Assembly: GCA_040401595.1 (NCBI GenBank)
Contig: JBBAOE010000005.1
Location: forward strand, 1 to 64,000
Direction of reading: 5' to 3'
Source: RFPW01 sp040401595
GTDB lineage: Bacteria; Pseudomonadota; Gammaproteobacteria; Burkholderiales; Burkholderiaceae_E
Length of the DNA stretch: 64,000 nt
This document shows positions 15,864 to 24,981 of the stretch, piece by piece. The notes beneath the pieces were generated by a model. That model searched no databases, had not been told where the DNA came from, and worked only from the letters and a program-made list of their open reading frames with translations. Position 1 is the first letter of the stretch. Each line of letters starts with the position of its first letter. The position numbers and the translations under genes were made by a program.

Positions 15864-17498
15864 ATGCTCGGAAAAATGATGAATATGCCGCTGCTGATCT
15901 CATCGATCCTGCAGCACGTTGCTCGACACCATGGTCAGGTCGAGGTTGTGTCGCGCCGGGTGGAAGGCGATATCCACCGCTACACCTGGGCGGATTGCGC
16001 AATCCGGGCTCGACAGGTGGCGAGTGCGCTGGAAGGCATCGGCATCGCTCAGGGCGACCGTGTCGGTACGCTCGCCTGGAATGGATACCGGCATCTGGAA
16101 ACCTACTACGCGGTCTGCGGAATGGGGGCCGTTACCCACACCATTAACCCCCGGCTTCATCCCGATCAGATCGCCTGGATGATCGGGCATGCTGAGAATG
16201 TCGCGATCGCGTTTGATATGACTTTTTTGCCGATTATCCAGACGATCTGGGCCCGATGCCCGACCGTCAAGACCTGGATCGCGCTTTGCGAGGCAAACCA
16301 ATTACCGAGTGATACCGGGATCGAGAACCTGGTCTCCTATGAAGCGCTGCTCCAGAAGGGTTCAACCGAGTGGCGTTGGCCGACCTTTGACGAGCAGCAG
16401 GCATCCGGCCTGTGCTACACCTCAGGGACAACCGGCGACCCCAAGGGCGTTCTCTACAGCCATCGATCAACGATTCTTCACGCCTACGCCTCCTGCCTTC
16501 CCGACGCATTCGGGTTCTCGGCACGAGACTGCATCCTCCCGGTCGTTCCGATGTTCCATGTCAATGCCTGGGGAATCCCGTATGCAGCCCCACTGGTTGG
16601 CGCAAAACTCGTGCTACCTGGTCCGAATCTGGATGGCCGCTCGCTCTATGAGTTGTTTGAGGCCGAACATGTCACCTTTTCGGGCGGAGTCCCCACCATT
16701 TGGTTTGGCCTGCTCAACCATCTGGAGAGCCATCAACTGAGATTTTCAACGCTGAAGCGGACCGTCATCGGCGGTTCGGCATGCCCGCCAGCGATGATCA
16801 ATGCGTTTCGCGAAGGCTACGGCGTTGAAGTTCTGCACGCCTGGGGTATGACGGAGCTCTCACCTCTGGGTTCGGTTTGCTCGCTCCAGAGCAAGCACCT
16901 CGCAGAGCCGCTGGAAGCCCAGAGACGGCGGCTCGAGAAGCAGGGGCATGCCTTTTTCGGGGTCGACCTGAAAATTGTCGATGACACAGGAGCAGAGCTG
17001 CCTTGGGATGGCAGCAGTCAAGGCAATCTAATGGCCCGCGGCCCCTGGGTGATTCAGGAATATTTCAAGGCGGCCGGTGGTGACCCCCTGCAGTACGATG
17101 CCCAGGGGGAGGGCTGGTTCCCGACCGGTGACGTTGCCACCATCGACTCCGACGGGTACATGCAAATTACCGACCGCAGTAAAGACGTCATCAAGAGCGG
17201 CGGCGAATGGATCAGTTCGGTTGACCTTGAGAATCTCGCGGTTGCCCACCCCGGTGTTGCGATGGCGGCGGTCATTGGGGTTTCCCATCCCAAGTGGGAT
17301 GAACGTCCGCTGTTGGTGGTGGTTCCGAAGCCTGGTGTTGTGCTGGGTCGCGACGAGTTACTGCAATTTTTTGAAGGCAAGGTGGCGCGCTGGTGGATCC
17401 CCGACGATGTGCAGTTTGTTGACGCCATTCCGCTCGGCCCGACCGGGAAAATGCTCAAAAATCGCCTGCGGGAGCGTTTTCGGGACCTTCCTGTATGA
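15864..17498 (+). CDS. Acyl-CoA synthetase (AMP-binding), long-chain fatty acid type
   Basis: The true start is ATG 15864, with AGGAG at 15851-15855; earlier starts would run through the N gap. The 544-residue enzyme has the adenylate-forming core YTSGTTGDPKG near residue 190, the HAWGMTELSP block, GWFPTGDVATIDSDGY with the hinge DRSKDVIKSGGEWIS, and the catalytic lysine region PLGPTGKMLK near the end. It activates a fatty or related acid to its CoA thioester with ATP. The following hotdog thioesterase overlaps its stop (ATGA), so ligase and thioesterase are made together. Confidence 0.92.
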   Translation: MLGKMMNMPLLISSILQHVARHHGQVEVVSRRVEGDIHRYTWADCAIRARQVASALEGIGIAQGDRVGTLAWNGYRHLETYYAVCGMGAVTHTINPRLHPDQIAWMIGHAENVAIAFDMTFLPIIQTIWARCPTVKTWIALCEANQLPSDTGIENLVSYEALLQKGSTEWRWPTFDEQQASGLCYTSGTTGDPKGVLYSHRSTILHAYASCLPDAFGFSARDCILPVVPMFHVNAWGIPYAAPLVGAKLVLPGPNLDGRSLYELFEAEHVTFSGGVPTIWFGLLNHLESHQLRFSTLKRTVIGGSACPPAMINAFREGYGVEVLHAWGMTELSPLGSVCSLQSKHLAEPLEAQRRRLEKQGHAFFGVDLKIVDDTGAELPWDGSSQGNLMARGPWVIQEYFKAAGGDPLQYDAQGEGWFPTGDVATIDSDGYMQITDRSKDVIKSGGEWISSVDLENLAVAHPGVAMAAVIGVSHPKWDERPLLVVVPKPGVVLGRDELLQFFEGKVARWWIPDDVQFVDAIPLGPTGKMLKNRLRERFRDLPV

Positions 17499-17929
17499 GC
17501 GTTGCCAACGGCTTTCCCATCAATATCCCGTTCGTTGAAGAGCTGGGGATTTACCTGGTCTCCAGTGGCGCCGGGCGTTCCGTCATCCGGCTGGATACCC
17601 AGCCGCAACACCTGAACTCCTGGGGCGTTGCCCATGGGGGTGTGGTCATGACATTGCTCGATGTGGCGATGGCCACTGCAGGACGCACCCTTCGAACGGA
17701 TCTGGGCACCGGTGGCAATGTCACCATCGAAATGAAAAGCAGTTTCTTGCGGCCCGCCCGCGGCCGCCTGGAGGTTCGGGGGGTCTGCCTCCACGCGACT
17801 TCGACCATGGCATTTTGCGAGGCCGAACTCTACGGAGAGGATCTCGAACTGGCGGCCAAATCCAGCGGAACCTTCAAGTTTTTTCGTCAGGTGGCAACGG
17901 GTTCGGAAACCGGTTCGTCGGAGGGCTGA
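17495..17929 (+). CDS. PaaI-type hotdog thioesterase
   Basis: A 144-residue hotdog-fold protein. The core motif NSWGVAHGGVVMTLLDVAMA holds the HGG turn before the long central helix, and NVTIEMKSSFLRPARG gives the following strands. PaaI-type enzymes hydrolyse acyl- or aryl-CoA esters and free CoA. The start overlaps the acyl-CoA synthetase stop by ATGA. The last 43 bp overlap the 3' end of the convergent NRDE gene, so the two messages are complementary at their tails. Confidence 0.88.
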   Translation: MSVANGFPINIPFVEELGIYLVSSGAGRSVIRLDTQPQHLNSWGVAHGGVVMTLLDVAMATAGRTLRTDLGTGGNVTIEMKSSFLRPARGRLEVRGVCLHATSTMAFCEAELYGEDLELAAKSSGTFKFFRQVATGSETGSSEG

Positions 17930-18765
17930 AGGCGCATCTGAAAGAAGTCTGACCGATCGATGTGGCTTCCATCTGTGGCGAAACTGCGTTCGAGCCATTT
18001 CACGCTTGCGTCCGCTGCCACGCGGACGATGGTCGAAGCACGCGTACCGTAAACATTGCCGTTGACCAGGGGATGCGCTGGAATAAATGCGGCGGAGAGC
18101 CTTCGCTCTCGCTCGAGTCCAATCCCTGTCAAGGGTAATTGATCGTCCGGCGCCTGGCGTGAATCTGCCAACGCATCCAGTAGCGTTGTCACCATCGGAC
18201 TTTCGGGCACTGCGTCAAACGCGGTATGTGTTGTCGCACTGTCCATCGCCGCACGCAGACGACGGGTTTTCGGCCACTCGTGATCGGGTTCGCCGTTGGA
18301 CCAAGCCCACACACCCGGATCGACGATCCGGGGTTCCCCCCGGACCCGATTGCAGGTCCATACAAGCGATGGCGCTGTGGGATGGGAAGAGGGTAGGGCG
18401 CCCAGCGACCCGAGCAACAAGTGGAACCCGCCAAATTGGGCGCCCTGATCGAACGCTTCCTGTGCGGCGGCCAACGGAGATTGCTCACGAGAGCCACCCA
18501 GCCACCGGGCAACAAGCTCTCCGCGCGAGCGTTGCGCCGGTGCGGCGCCTGGTTGGCGCACGTTGGTCAACGCCGCAAAACGGCCGTCCCGAGTGATGCC
18601 CATCCAGGTGCCGCCGGCCGCGAGATCCTGACCCGCGAGAATCCGGGGATCGCTCTCCCACCAATGGGCCGCTCGTGTTTCACGATCAAAGAATTCGTCC
18701 CGGTTCGCGGCGATGATCAACGGCCAGCCCGTTCGGGATTGCCAGGCCAGGGCGATCAGACACAT
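17887..18765 (-). CDS. NRDE (TANGO2-like) family protein
   Basis: A 292-residue protein starting at ATG 18765 (MCLIALAW), where Cys2 matches the N-terminal Cys of the family. The name-giving motif ANRDEFFDRETRAAHWW is near residue 20, followed by GGTWMGITRDGRFAALTNVR. The C-terminal NVYGTRASTIV is also typical. NRDE/TANGO2 proteins have been linked to haem or lipid handling, but the reaction is not settled. It overlaps the upstream DUF4936 gene by 10 bp on the same strand and the thioesterase by 43 bp tail to tail. Confidence 0.88.
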   Translation of the reverse strand: MCLIALAWQSRTGWPLIIAANRDEFFDRETRAAHWWESDPRILAGQDLAAGGTWMGITRDGRFAALTNVRQPGAAPAQRSRGELVARWLGGSREQSPLAAAQEAFDQGAQFGGFHLLLGSLGALPSSHPTAPSLVWTCNRVRGEPRIVDPGVWAWSNGEPDHEWPKTRRLRAAMDSATTHTAFDAVPESPMVTTLLDALADSRQAPDDQLPLTGIGLERERRLSAAFIPAHPLVNGNVYGTRASTIVRVAADASVKWLERSFATDGSHIDRSDFFQMRLQPSDEPVSEPVAT

Positions 18766-19097
18766 GTGAACCACTCGGCATGGCGAAGCCCTCGGACATA
18801 GGGAATGAGCCCGGCCTCGATTGCCAGCTGTTCAACCCGATCCAGATAGGCTGCGGCTGTTGCCTGCGCGACAGACGGATGCACTTCCATCCAGGTACTG
18901 ACGCGCTTGTTCTCATCAATCAACGCACCCGCCTCGGCGTCGAGCTGTCCTCCCGGGCAGCGCCTATAAAGAGCCGGTGCTTCATTAAATTCAGCGGCAA
19001 GCCCTTGTGATACGGTCTTCAATGCCGACTGAACCGCTTCGTCATGCTCGGGTGCGGCGAGAAACCAGAGGAACAACTGGACCTTTTCAGATGTCAT
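18756..19097 (-). CDS. DUF4936 family protein
   Basis: A 113-residue protein with LYRRCPGGQ...TWMEVHP in the middle and a C-terminal HAEWFTCV, the pattern of DUF4936. It is found mainly in betaproteobacteria next to ygfZ, as here. The start is uncertain between ATG 19097 and ATG 19115; both overlap the ygfZ 3' end. No catalytic motif is visible. Conserved position in a ygfZ-DUF4936-NRDE run suggests a shared role in Fe-S or cofactor metabolism. Confidence 0.8.
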   Translation of the reverse strand: MTSEKVQLFLWFLAAPEHDEAVQSALKTVSQGLAAEFNEAPALYRRCPGGQLDAEAGALIDENKRVSTWMEVHPSVAQATAAAYLDRVEQLAIEAGLIPYVRGLRHAEWFTCV

Positions 19098-20328
19098 AGG
19101 GGAGCGCAAGCCCATGCATCGAATCGCCGTCTGGGCCTACCATCCGCAATGTGGCATTTGCCAAATGCTGCGCGACGACATCGCGTGAGGCTTCAAACAG
19201 GACGACCTGAACCGGATCGACCAAAGCGGTCGACGCCTCGGCACCCGCATCATCCAATCCGTGCACAAGCCATTCCGGGACTGGCGCGGCCAGCACAACC
19301 TGGCCAGCGGGTTCGGGTTGGCCGTCCGCATAAACATCCTGGCCCGGCGAGATCTCTGGACCCCGAATCGAGGCCAGAAACATCCGCCGCTTGAGTTTCC
19401 CAAGGTACTGGCTACGCGCGACAACCTCCTGTCCCGGGTAGCAGCCCTTTTTGAAATTCACCCCCTCGACCCGCTCCAGATTGATCATTTGGGGCACAAA
19501 CTGTTCGAGCGCGCCGCCGACGATTCTCGGGACGCCAGACAAAACCTCCAGCCAACGCCAGTTGGAGGTTGAAGCCGGATCAAGCAAAGTCCCCAGGGTT
19601 TTCCAGACAGTTTGGAGTTGGCCTGCGGGGACCATCAGCAAGTGGCGAATCCAGACCCGGCCATTGACCTGAACCGGCAGGAGTCCGACGGCCAAGAGTT
19701 CACCTGGTGGGGAAATCCTCATCGCAGTCGGCGCCATGACACCCAAGGAGCTCAGGGCCTCTCCATCAACGGTCTGCGCAATTCCGAGGATCGCGACGTC
19801 TTCGGGGATCTCGATGCTGACTTTGGCACGCATCACGTACTTTCTTAGCCGCGAGGCGAGGCTGCGACCATGGGCGCTCGGGATGATCAGCGTGATGGTA
19901 TCGGCTTGCCGCCAGGTCATCGCAGTTGCCAGGAGTCGACCCTTCGCGGTGCAATAGCCGTTGAGCTGGACCTGCTGTTCTCCCAGTGCGGCGAGGTCAT
20001 TGGTCAGCTGCGCATGCAAGAAACTGATCGCATCGGAGCCGCTCACCGTCATGACCGCGTAATCAGGCAAGGCGCAAAAAAAACCGGCTCTCCCAGCGGC
20101 TTCTGACAACAGCGCCGATCCACTGGGGGTAGTCGCCGATCCGCTCGGTGGCGGGGGCGATGGCGTCGGCCGAGCGGGGTTGAGTTCCGGTCCCGCAAGG
20201 CCCGATCGAATGGTTGCACCGATCGACTGCGCGAGGTCCTGGTAAGGCCGCGCGGCTGCACATTGCTGTACTTCGGTGCGGGCGATCGCCACGGGGTCGA
20301 CGGCTGGGCCGGGAGTTAAGGTCATCAT
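19087..20328 (-). CDS. ygfZ: tRNA-modifying / Fe-S maintenance folate-binding protein
   Basis: A 413-residue GcvT-like protein. The diagnostic KGCYPGQEVVARSQY motif holds the conserved Cys, and FLHAQLTNDLAALG is the typical N-terminal core. YgfZ binds tetrahydrofolate and supports radical-SAM Fe-S enzymes such as MiaB. The N-terminal 75 residues include a low-complexity Pro/Ser stretch (ARPTPSPPPPSGSATTPSG), longer than in E. coli. The start is ATG 20328 or the next ATG at 20325. Divergent mltG begins 139 bp away. Confidence 0.9.
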   Translation of the reverse strand: MMTLTPGPAVDPVAIARTEVQQCAAARPYQDLAQSIGATIRSGLAGPELNPARPTPSPPPPSGSATTPSGSALLSEAAGRAGFFCALPDYAVMTVSGSDAISFLHAQLTNDLAALGEQQVQLNGYCTAKGRLLATAMTWRQADTITLIIPSAHGRSLASRLRKYVMRAKVSIEIPEDVAILGIAQTVDGEALSSLGVMAPTAMRISPPGELLAVGLLPVQVNGRVWIRHLLMVPAGQLQTVWKTLGTLLDPASTSNWRWLEVLSGVPRIVGGALEQFVPQMINLERVEGVNFKKGCYPGQEVVARSQYLGKLKRRMFLASIRGPEISPGQDVYADGQPEPAGQVVLAAPVPEWLVHGLDDAGAEASTALVDPVQVVLFEASRDVVAQHLANATLRMVGPDGDSMHGLALPYDI

Positions 20329-20467
20329 CAAGATCCGGTTAGAGCCCCAAGTATCATAGCCAACGGTTTGGTTGTGAAGACAATCATCCAGGAGATGATG
20401 GGGATCGAGTGCTAAGCGTCATCGGTCTGAGCACCCCCATCCGTTGCAACTTTTCAGGCCAGGTTCG

Positions 20468-21478
20468 TTGAAGGGTTTGATCAAGCGTTTGTTCAAGGGA
20501 GTCCTTGCGGTTGCGCTGGGCCTTTCGTTGCTGGCGCTCGCCATTGCTTTGGGCTGCTATCGATGGTTCGCGCTCCCACTGCGCGCGCCCGCCGTCGAAG
20601 TGATGATCGAGCCCGGAACCTTGCCTGCTGGCCTTGGCGCGTCCTTGAGAGAGCAGGGCGTCTCGGTTCCGTCCTGGGCAATCCGCTGGGCGCTCAGGTT
20701 GCGCGGCGATGCCCGATCGATCAAGTCTGGATCTTACGAGATCGTGGCACCCGTGTCGTTGGCAACCCTGCTCAATAAGCTGGTACGAACCGATCCGCAG
20801 CAGCGCGAGCTGCGCATCGTTGAAGGGTGGAATTTCCGTCAACTCCGACTCGCGCTGAATCGCCATCCCGATGTGCGACATCAAACCCAAGCGTTCAACG
20901 ATGCGCAGATCCTGCAAGCAATTGACGCCCCTCAACCCTTCACGGAGGGATGGTTTGCACCCGAATCCTATCTGTTTGTCCCCGGGACGAGCGATGTTGA
21001 ACTGTTGCGCCGCGCTTATCGGCGCCAGACGCTCCTCCTCGAAAAAGCCTGGGCCCGTCGCCGCAAAGATCTTCCGCTCAATGGACCAACCGACCTGCTG
21101 GTCCTGGCCTCGATCGTCGAAAAAGAAACCGGACGCGAGGAGGACCGAACTAAAGTCGCCGCCGTCTTTACGAATCGACTGCGGGCTGGGATGAGATTGC
21201 AAAGCGATCCCACAACGATTTACGGACTTGGCGAACAGTTTGATGGGGATTTGCGACGCGCAGATCTGCGCGCTGATACGCCCTGGAACACCTATACCCG
21301 AGCGGGCCTGCCTGCAACCCCGATTGCGATGCCCGGGCGTGCATCCCTGGAGGCGAGCATCGCCCCAGCCGACATCAACGCCTTGTATTTCGTCGCGCGC
21401 GGTGATGGATCGAGTGAATTCAATCAAAGTCTGGACGCCCATAATCTTGCCGTCCAGCGCTGGCAGCGCCGAAATTAA
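20468..21478 (+). CDS. mltG: Endolytic murein transglycosylase
   Basis: A 336-residue membrane-anchored enzyme. No early ATG exists in frame; TTG 20468 gives a basic tip, one transmembrane segment (about 8-34) and a periplasmic catalytic domain. The YceG signature LASIVEKETGREEDR places the catalytic Glu at 218 (220 also acidic), followed by MRLQSDPTTIYGLGE and NTYTRAGLPATPIAMPG. MltG cuts nascent glycan strands and sets their length. It heads the conserved mltG-tmk-holB-tatD run, with tmk starting 19 bp after its stop. Confidence 0.93.
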   Translation: MKGLIKRLFKGVLAVALGLSLLALAIALGCYRWFALPLRAPAVEVMIEPGTLPAGLGASLREQGVSVPSWAIRWALRLRGDARSIKSGSYEIVAPVSLATLLNKLVRTDPQQRELRIVEGWNFRQLRLALNRHPDVRHQTQAFNDAQILQAIDAPQPFTEGWFAPESYLFVPGTSDVELLRRAYRRQTLLLEKAWARRRKDLPLNGPTDLLVLASIVEKETGREEDRTKVAAVFTNRLRAGMRLQSDPTTIYGLGEQFDGDLRRADLRADTPWNTYTRAGLPATPIAMPGRASLEASIAPADINALYFVARGDGSSEFNQSLDAHNLAVQRWQRRN

Positions 21479-21497
21479 GCTTTTGAATGGAATCAGA

Positions 21498-22175
21498 ATG
21501 GACCGCACGGAGCCAAGCGCTGACAACCCCCGCCGACCGCGGGGCCGGTTTCTCACGCTGGAAGGGATTGATGGGGCTGGGAAGTCCAGTCACCTGGATT
21601 GGGCTGCGAACTATGTGCGGGCGCAGGGGCTCGACGTGGTCACGACCCGTGAACCGGGCGGAACCCCGCTCGGGGACAAAATCCGGGCCTTGCTCCTGCA
21701 TGAGCGTATGACGCCTGACACGGAATGTTTACTGCTATTTGCGGGGCGCGCTGAGCACCTCGCCGAGGTGATCAATCCCGCCCTCGAACGCGGTGCCTGG
21801 GTCATCAGTGATCGATTCACCGATGCCACCTATGCCTACCAGTGTGGGGGCCGTGGGATGTCGGCCGATCGGATTGCGGTCCTAGAATCCTGGACCCAGC
21901 AAGGGCGGCAACCCGATCGGACCTGGCTGTTCGATGTTCCGCTGGCGGTGGCCCAGGATCGTCGGGCGATGCGCAGCGAAGCGCACGGGACCGATCGCTT
22001 TGAAGCGGAGGCCGAACCATTTCATCAACGCGTTCAGGCTCGATACCTTGACCGTGCGCGCGAACATCCAGAGCGATTTCTTCGGGTCGATGCGCGCGCG
22101 TCGATCGAGCAGATCCGTGATCAATTGAAGGTCGATCTCGATGCCATGTTGGCTCAGTCCCGGGTCGGCCCATGA
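21498..22175 (+). CDS. tmk: Thymidylate kinase
   Basis: The 225-residue kinase starts at ATG 21498. The P-loop GIDGAGKSS is at 23-31, the dTMP-binding TREPGGTPLGDKIR follows near residue 55, and SDRFTDATYAYQ near residue 105 holds the DR pair. A LID region follows. It phosphorylates dTMP to dTDP for DNA synthesis. The N-terminal 15 residues (EPSADNPRRPRG) are an unconserved extension. It lies between mltG and holB, the usual order in betaproteobacteria. Confidence 0.95.
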   Translation: MDRTEPSADNPRRPRGRFLTLEGIDGAGKSSHLDWAANYVRAQGLDVVTTREPGGTPLGDKIRALLLHERMTPDTECLLLFAGRAEHLAEVINPALERGAWVISDRFTDATYAYQCGGRGMSADRIAVLESWTQQGRQPDRTWLFDVPLAVAQDRRAMRSEAHGTDRFEAEAEPFHQRVQARYLDRAREHPERFLRVDARASIEQIRDQLKVDLDAMLAQSRVGP

Positions 22176-22200
22176 GTAAGCCTCGTCTTGTGCGGTGCGC

Positions 22201-23313
22201 ATGATGAGCGATCCTTCACAATTGCTCAGACCCTTACCATGGCATGAAGCGAACCTGGGTGATTTGTTACTGAATCGGGAGCGCATGGCCCATGCCCTGC
22301 TGGTGACAGCGCCAGCGGGTACGGGGGCCTTGGAATTCGCCCGTGCGCTCGCGGCGGGCCTGCTGTGTGAAACAGCGACCAGTGAACACAAGCCAGGTGC
22401 CTGTGGAATCTGCCCAGCCTGTCATTGGATGCTTGCGGGCAACCATCCAGATTTGCGATGGATTGGTCTCGACGACGAATCGGTCATCGAAGAAGGCGAC
22501 GCGGAGGCCGAGCCAGAACAAAATGCGCGCGACGCCCCGACAGTCGCTGGGCCAAGTCGAGGCAAGTCCGTTCGTCGGCGCCCCGAAATCCGCATCGAGG
22601 CGATCCGTACTCTGGCTAATTTCACCAATACCGGGGCGCGTCGGTCCGGCCTGCGGGTGATCGTGATCTCCGCGGCTGACCGGATGAACCTGGCCGCCGC
22701 CAATGCCCTGTTGAAAACCCTAGAAGAACCGCTTCCTGGGGTTATTTTCATTCTGGCCTCTGAAGCGCCCGAGCGCGTACTGCCAACGGTCCGTTCCCGG
22801 TGCGTCCGGGTTGCGCTCGTTGCGCCCACCGAAACGATGGCCCGACACTGGATCATTGCCAGCACGGGTATCGACCCGATGATTGCCCAGCGCCTGCTCG
22901 ACGCAGGCGGCGGAGCGCCCATCCTGGCACTCGGATTCGCCGATCCGGAGCGCTTCGAGGCGTATCAGGCTGCTCAAGCAGCAATCGCTTCACTCCCTGC
23001 TGCCGATTTGCTGGAAGTCGCACAGCGCCTCGAGGCGCTGGATCCGACCGTTTGGGTTCCGGCGCTGCAACGATGGGTTGAGGACCTGGCCCGCGTGGCC
23101 CATGGCGCTCAGCCACGGTCCCAGGGCCTCGACATCCGCCCGCTGTCTTCCCTCGCTGCCTTGACGACCCCCCAGGCACTCGCAACATGTGCCCAAGACC
23201 TGCTGACATTTCGCCGCAGCGTCGATCATCCGCTGAACCCACGTCTGTACGCCGAGGCTACACTGCGGGTATACGCGCGGGCCTTTGAGTCTGGGAAACC
23301 CAACCGGTTCTGA
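22201..23313 (+). CDS. holB: DNA polymerase III delta' subunit
   Basis: A 370-residue clamp-loader subunit. The first part has a degenerate P-loop (TAPAGTGALEFAR, no lysine), as expected for delta'. The zinc site begins with CGICPACHWML (69-79). The sensor region reads AANALLKTLEEPLPGVIFIL and the arginine-finger motif is VRSRC. A linker with many acidic residues (about 95-115) is longer than in E. coli. Start ATG 22201 or 22204 cannot be told apart. It follows tmk by 25 bp. Confidence 0.93.
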   Translation: MMSDPSQLLRPLPWHEANLGDLLLNRERMAHALLVTAPAGTGALEFARALAAGLLCETATSEHKPGACGICPACHWMLAGNHPDLRWIGLDDESVIEEGDAEAEPEQNARDAPTVAGPSRGKSVRRRPEIRIEAIRTLANFTNTGARRSGLRVIVISAADRMNLAAANALLKTLEEPLPGVIFILASEAPERVLPTVRSRCVRVALVAPTETMARHWIIASTGIDPMIAQRLLDAGGGAPILALGFADPERFEAYQAAQAAIASLPAADLLEVAQRLEALDPTVWVPALQRWVEDLARVAHGAQPRSQGLDIRPLSSLAALTTPQALATCAQDLLTFRRSVDHPLNPRLYAEATLRVYARAFESGKPNRF

Positions 23314-23344
23314 TGGGACCCTGACCTCGCGCACAAGGAATGAC

Positions 23345-24112
23345 GTGTTTATTGATTCCCACTGTCATCTGGATTTTCCAGACCTGGCGAACGAGATCGA
23401 TTCGGTCTTGCAACGCATGGCCGGCGCGAAAGTCACGCATGCCTTGTGCGTTTCCGTGACGCTCGAGGATTTGCCCCGGCTTCGGACCGTCACTGCCGGT
23501 CACCGAAACCTCTTCACTTCGGTGGGTGTTCACCCGGACTATGAGGGCGTGCGCGAGCCCGATCTCGAAGAACTGGTCGCTCTGGCCGATGTGCCGGGCG
23601 TCGTTGCGATTGGTGAGACCGGGCTGGATTACTTCCGGGTCAAAGGCGATACCGAATGGCAACGGGAACGATTTCGAGTCCACATCCGAGCGGCCCGACG
23701 GTGCGGAAAACCGCTGATTGTCCATACCCGATCGGCGTCGGACGACACGCTGCGGATACTGCGCGAGGAGGGCGCTGAGTCGGTTGGTGGGGTCATGCAT
23801 TGCTTTACCGAATCCTGGGAGGTGGCGCGCGGTGCGCTGGATCTGGGATTTCGAATTTCTTTTTCGGGGATTCTGACCTTTAAAAATGCCGAAGAATTGC
23901 GCAGCACTGCGGCCAAAGTGCCCGAACACGCCTTGCTGATCGAGACAGATTCACCCTATCTGGCACCGGTGCCGATGCGCGGAAAGACCAATGAACCCGC
24001 TTTTGTGCCCATGGTGGCGGCTCGACTCGCGGAGATTCGCCAGACTTCAGTCGAATCGATCGGTGAGCTCACGAGCCAGAACTTTTTCGATCTGTTCAAA
24101 CATGCCGCCTGA
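23345..24112 (+). CDS. tatD: TatD family metal-dependent hydrolase
   Basis: The start is GTG 23345, preceded by AAGGAA. The 255-residue TIM-barrel enzyme opens with FIDSHCHLDFP (metal-binding H-x-H), then GVHPDY, the metal Glu of AIGETGLDYFRV, the His of PLIVHTRSA, VMHCFTES and ETDSPYLAPVP. TatD proteins are Mg/Mn-dependent DNases and D-Tyr-tRNA-type hydrolases in the cytoplasm. It ends 11 bp inside the following ankyrin gene, so these two are likely co-translated. Confidence 0.93.
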   Translation: MFIDSHCHLDFPDLANEIDSVLQRMAGAKVTHALCVSVTLEDLPRLRTVTAGHRNLFTSVGVHPDYEGVREPDLEELVALADVPGVVAIGETGLDYFRVKGDTEWQRERFRVHIRAARRCGKPLIVHTRSASDDTLRILREEGAESVGGVMHCFTESWEVARGALDLGFRISFSGILTFKNAEELRSTAAKVPEHALLIETDSPYLAPVPMRGKTNEPAFVPMVAARLAEIRQTSVESIGELTSQNFFDLFKHAA

Positions 24113-24866
24113 ACCTCGCCTCGGCAGGCCCTACCTGACGTCCTGTCTCGGTCATTGTCTGACGATATTTCTCGCGCTGACGGGTGTTCGGGTTTCGGCC
24201 GAACCCGCCGGATTGGCGGCGGGCGCGGTGGCGACGGACGTCGCAAAGGATCCACTCGACGCGTTTTTTGATTCGATTCGAACCGACCGGGTCGATCTGG
24301 TTCGTCGCTGGATTGAGCGCGGGATGGATGTGAACTCGTTTGACGTCAAAGGCGATCCCATTTTGCTGATCGCCGTACGCCACGGATCGACCAAGGTCAT
24401 TTCATTTTTCCTCACGGTCAAGAACGTTCGGGTAGACATCTCGAGTCGCATGGGAGAAACGCCCTTGATGATTGCTGCCTTGCGCGGTGATCTATCGACC
24501 GCACGTCGCCTAGTTGAATTCGGTGCACAGATTAACCGGGAGGGTTGGACGCCATTACATTACGCGGCGACCGGAGGACATGTGCCGATGACGCGCTGGC
24601 TGCTGGAGCAGTCCGCCTACATCGACGCAGAGTCTCCCAACCGAACCACGCCACTCATGATGGCGGCGCGTCAAGGACGGACCAATATCGTCGAACTGCT
24701 GATGGAGGAGGGTGCAGATCCAACGGTGCGTAATGAAGCGGGACTGGGCGTCGCCGATTACCTTGAGCGCAGCGGACACCTGGATCTGGCACGCCGGGCT
24801 GATGTTTCAGCCCGGGCGTTTAGAAAACAACATGATTTACCACCCGAGGTCAGAGAACCCCAATGA
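24102..24866 (+). CDS. Exported ankyrin repeat protein
   Basis: A 254-residue protein starting at ATG 24102 within the tatD 3' end. The first 35 residues include a hydrophobic stretch (SCLGHCLTIFLALTGVRVSA), so it is probably exported. From about residue 45 come roughly five ankyrin repeats; the clearest read GETPLMIAALRGDLSTARRL, GWTPLHYAATGGHVPMTRWL and TTPLMMAARQGRTNIVELL. Ankyrin arrays bind other proteins. An ankyrin gene behind tatD is frequent in Burkholderiales, but its partner is not known. The C-terminus is charged. Confidence 0.85.
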   Translation: MPPEPRLGRPYLTSCLGHCLTIFLALTGVRVSAEPAGLAAGAVATDVAKDPLDAFFDSIRTDRVDLVRRWIERGMDVNSFDVKGDPILLIAVRHGSTKVISFFLTVKNVRVDISSRMGETPLMIAALRGDLSTARRLVEFGAQINREGWTPLHYAATGGHVPMTRWLLEQSAYIDAESPNRTTPLMMAARQGRTNIVELLMEEGADPTVRNEAGLGVADYLERSGHLDLARRADVSARAFRKQHDLPPEVREPQ

Positions 24867-24981
24867 CCGGAACTGCGAACAACAAAGGCGTCCCTGACGG
24901 CGGTGTGCCGGACCCTGACACAGCGCCGATCTCATCAGAAGGTAAGTGAACTGCGCTTGCACGCTCGAAAGACGTTCTTCC

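Noticed and set aside
20384..21556. 390-codon minus-strand frame opposite mltG
   Set aside because: mltG has its full catalytic signature on the plus strand; the antisense text has no motif and is a codon-bias artefact.
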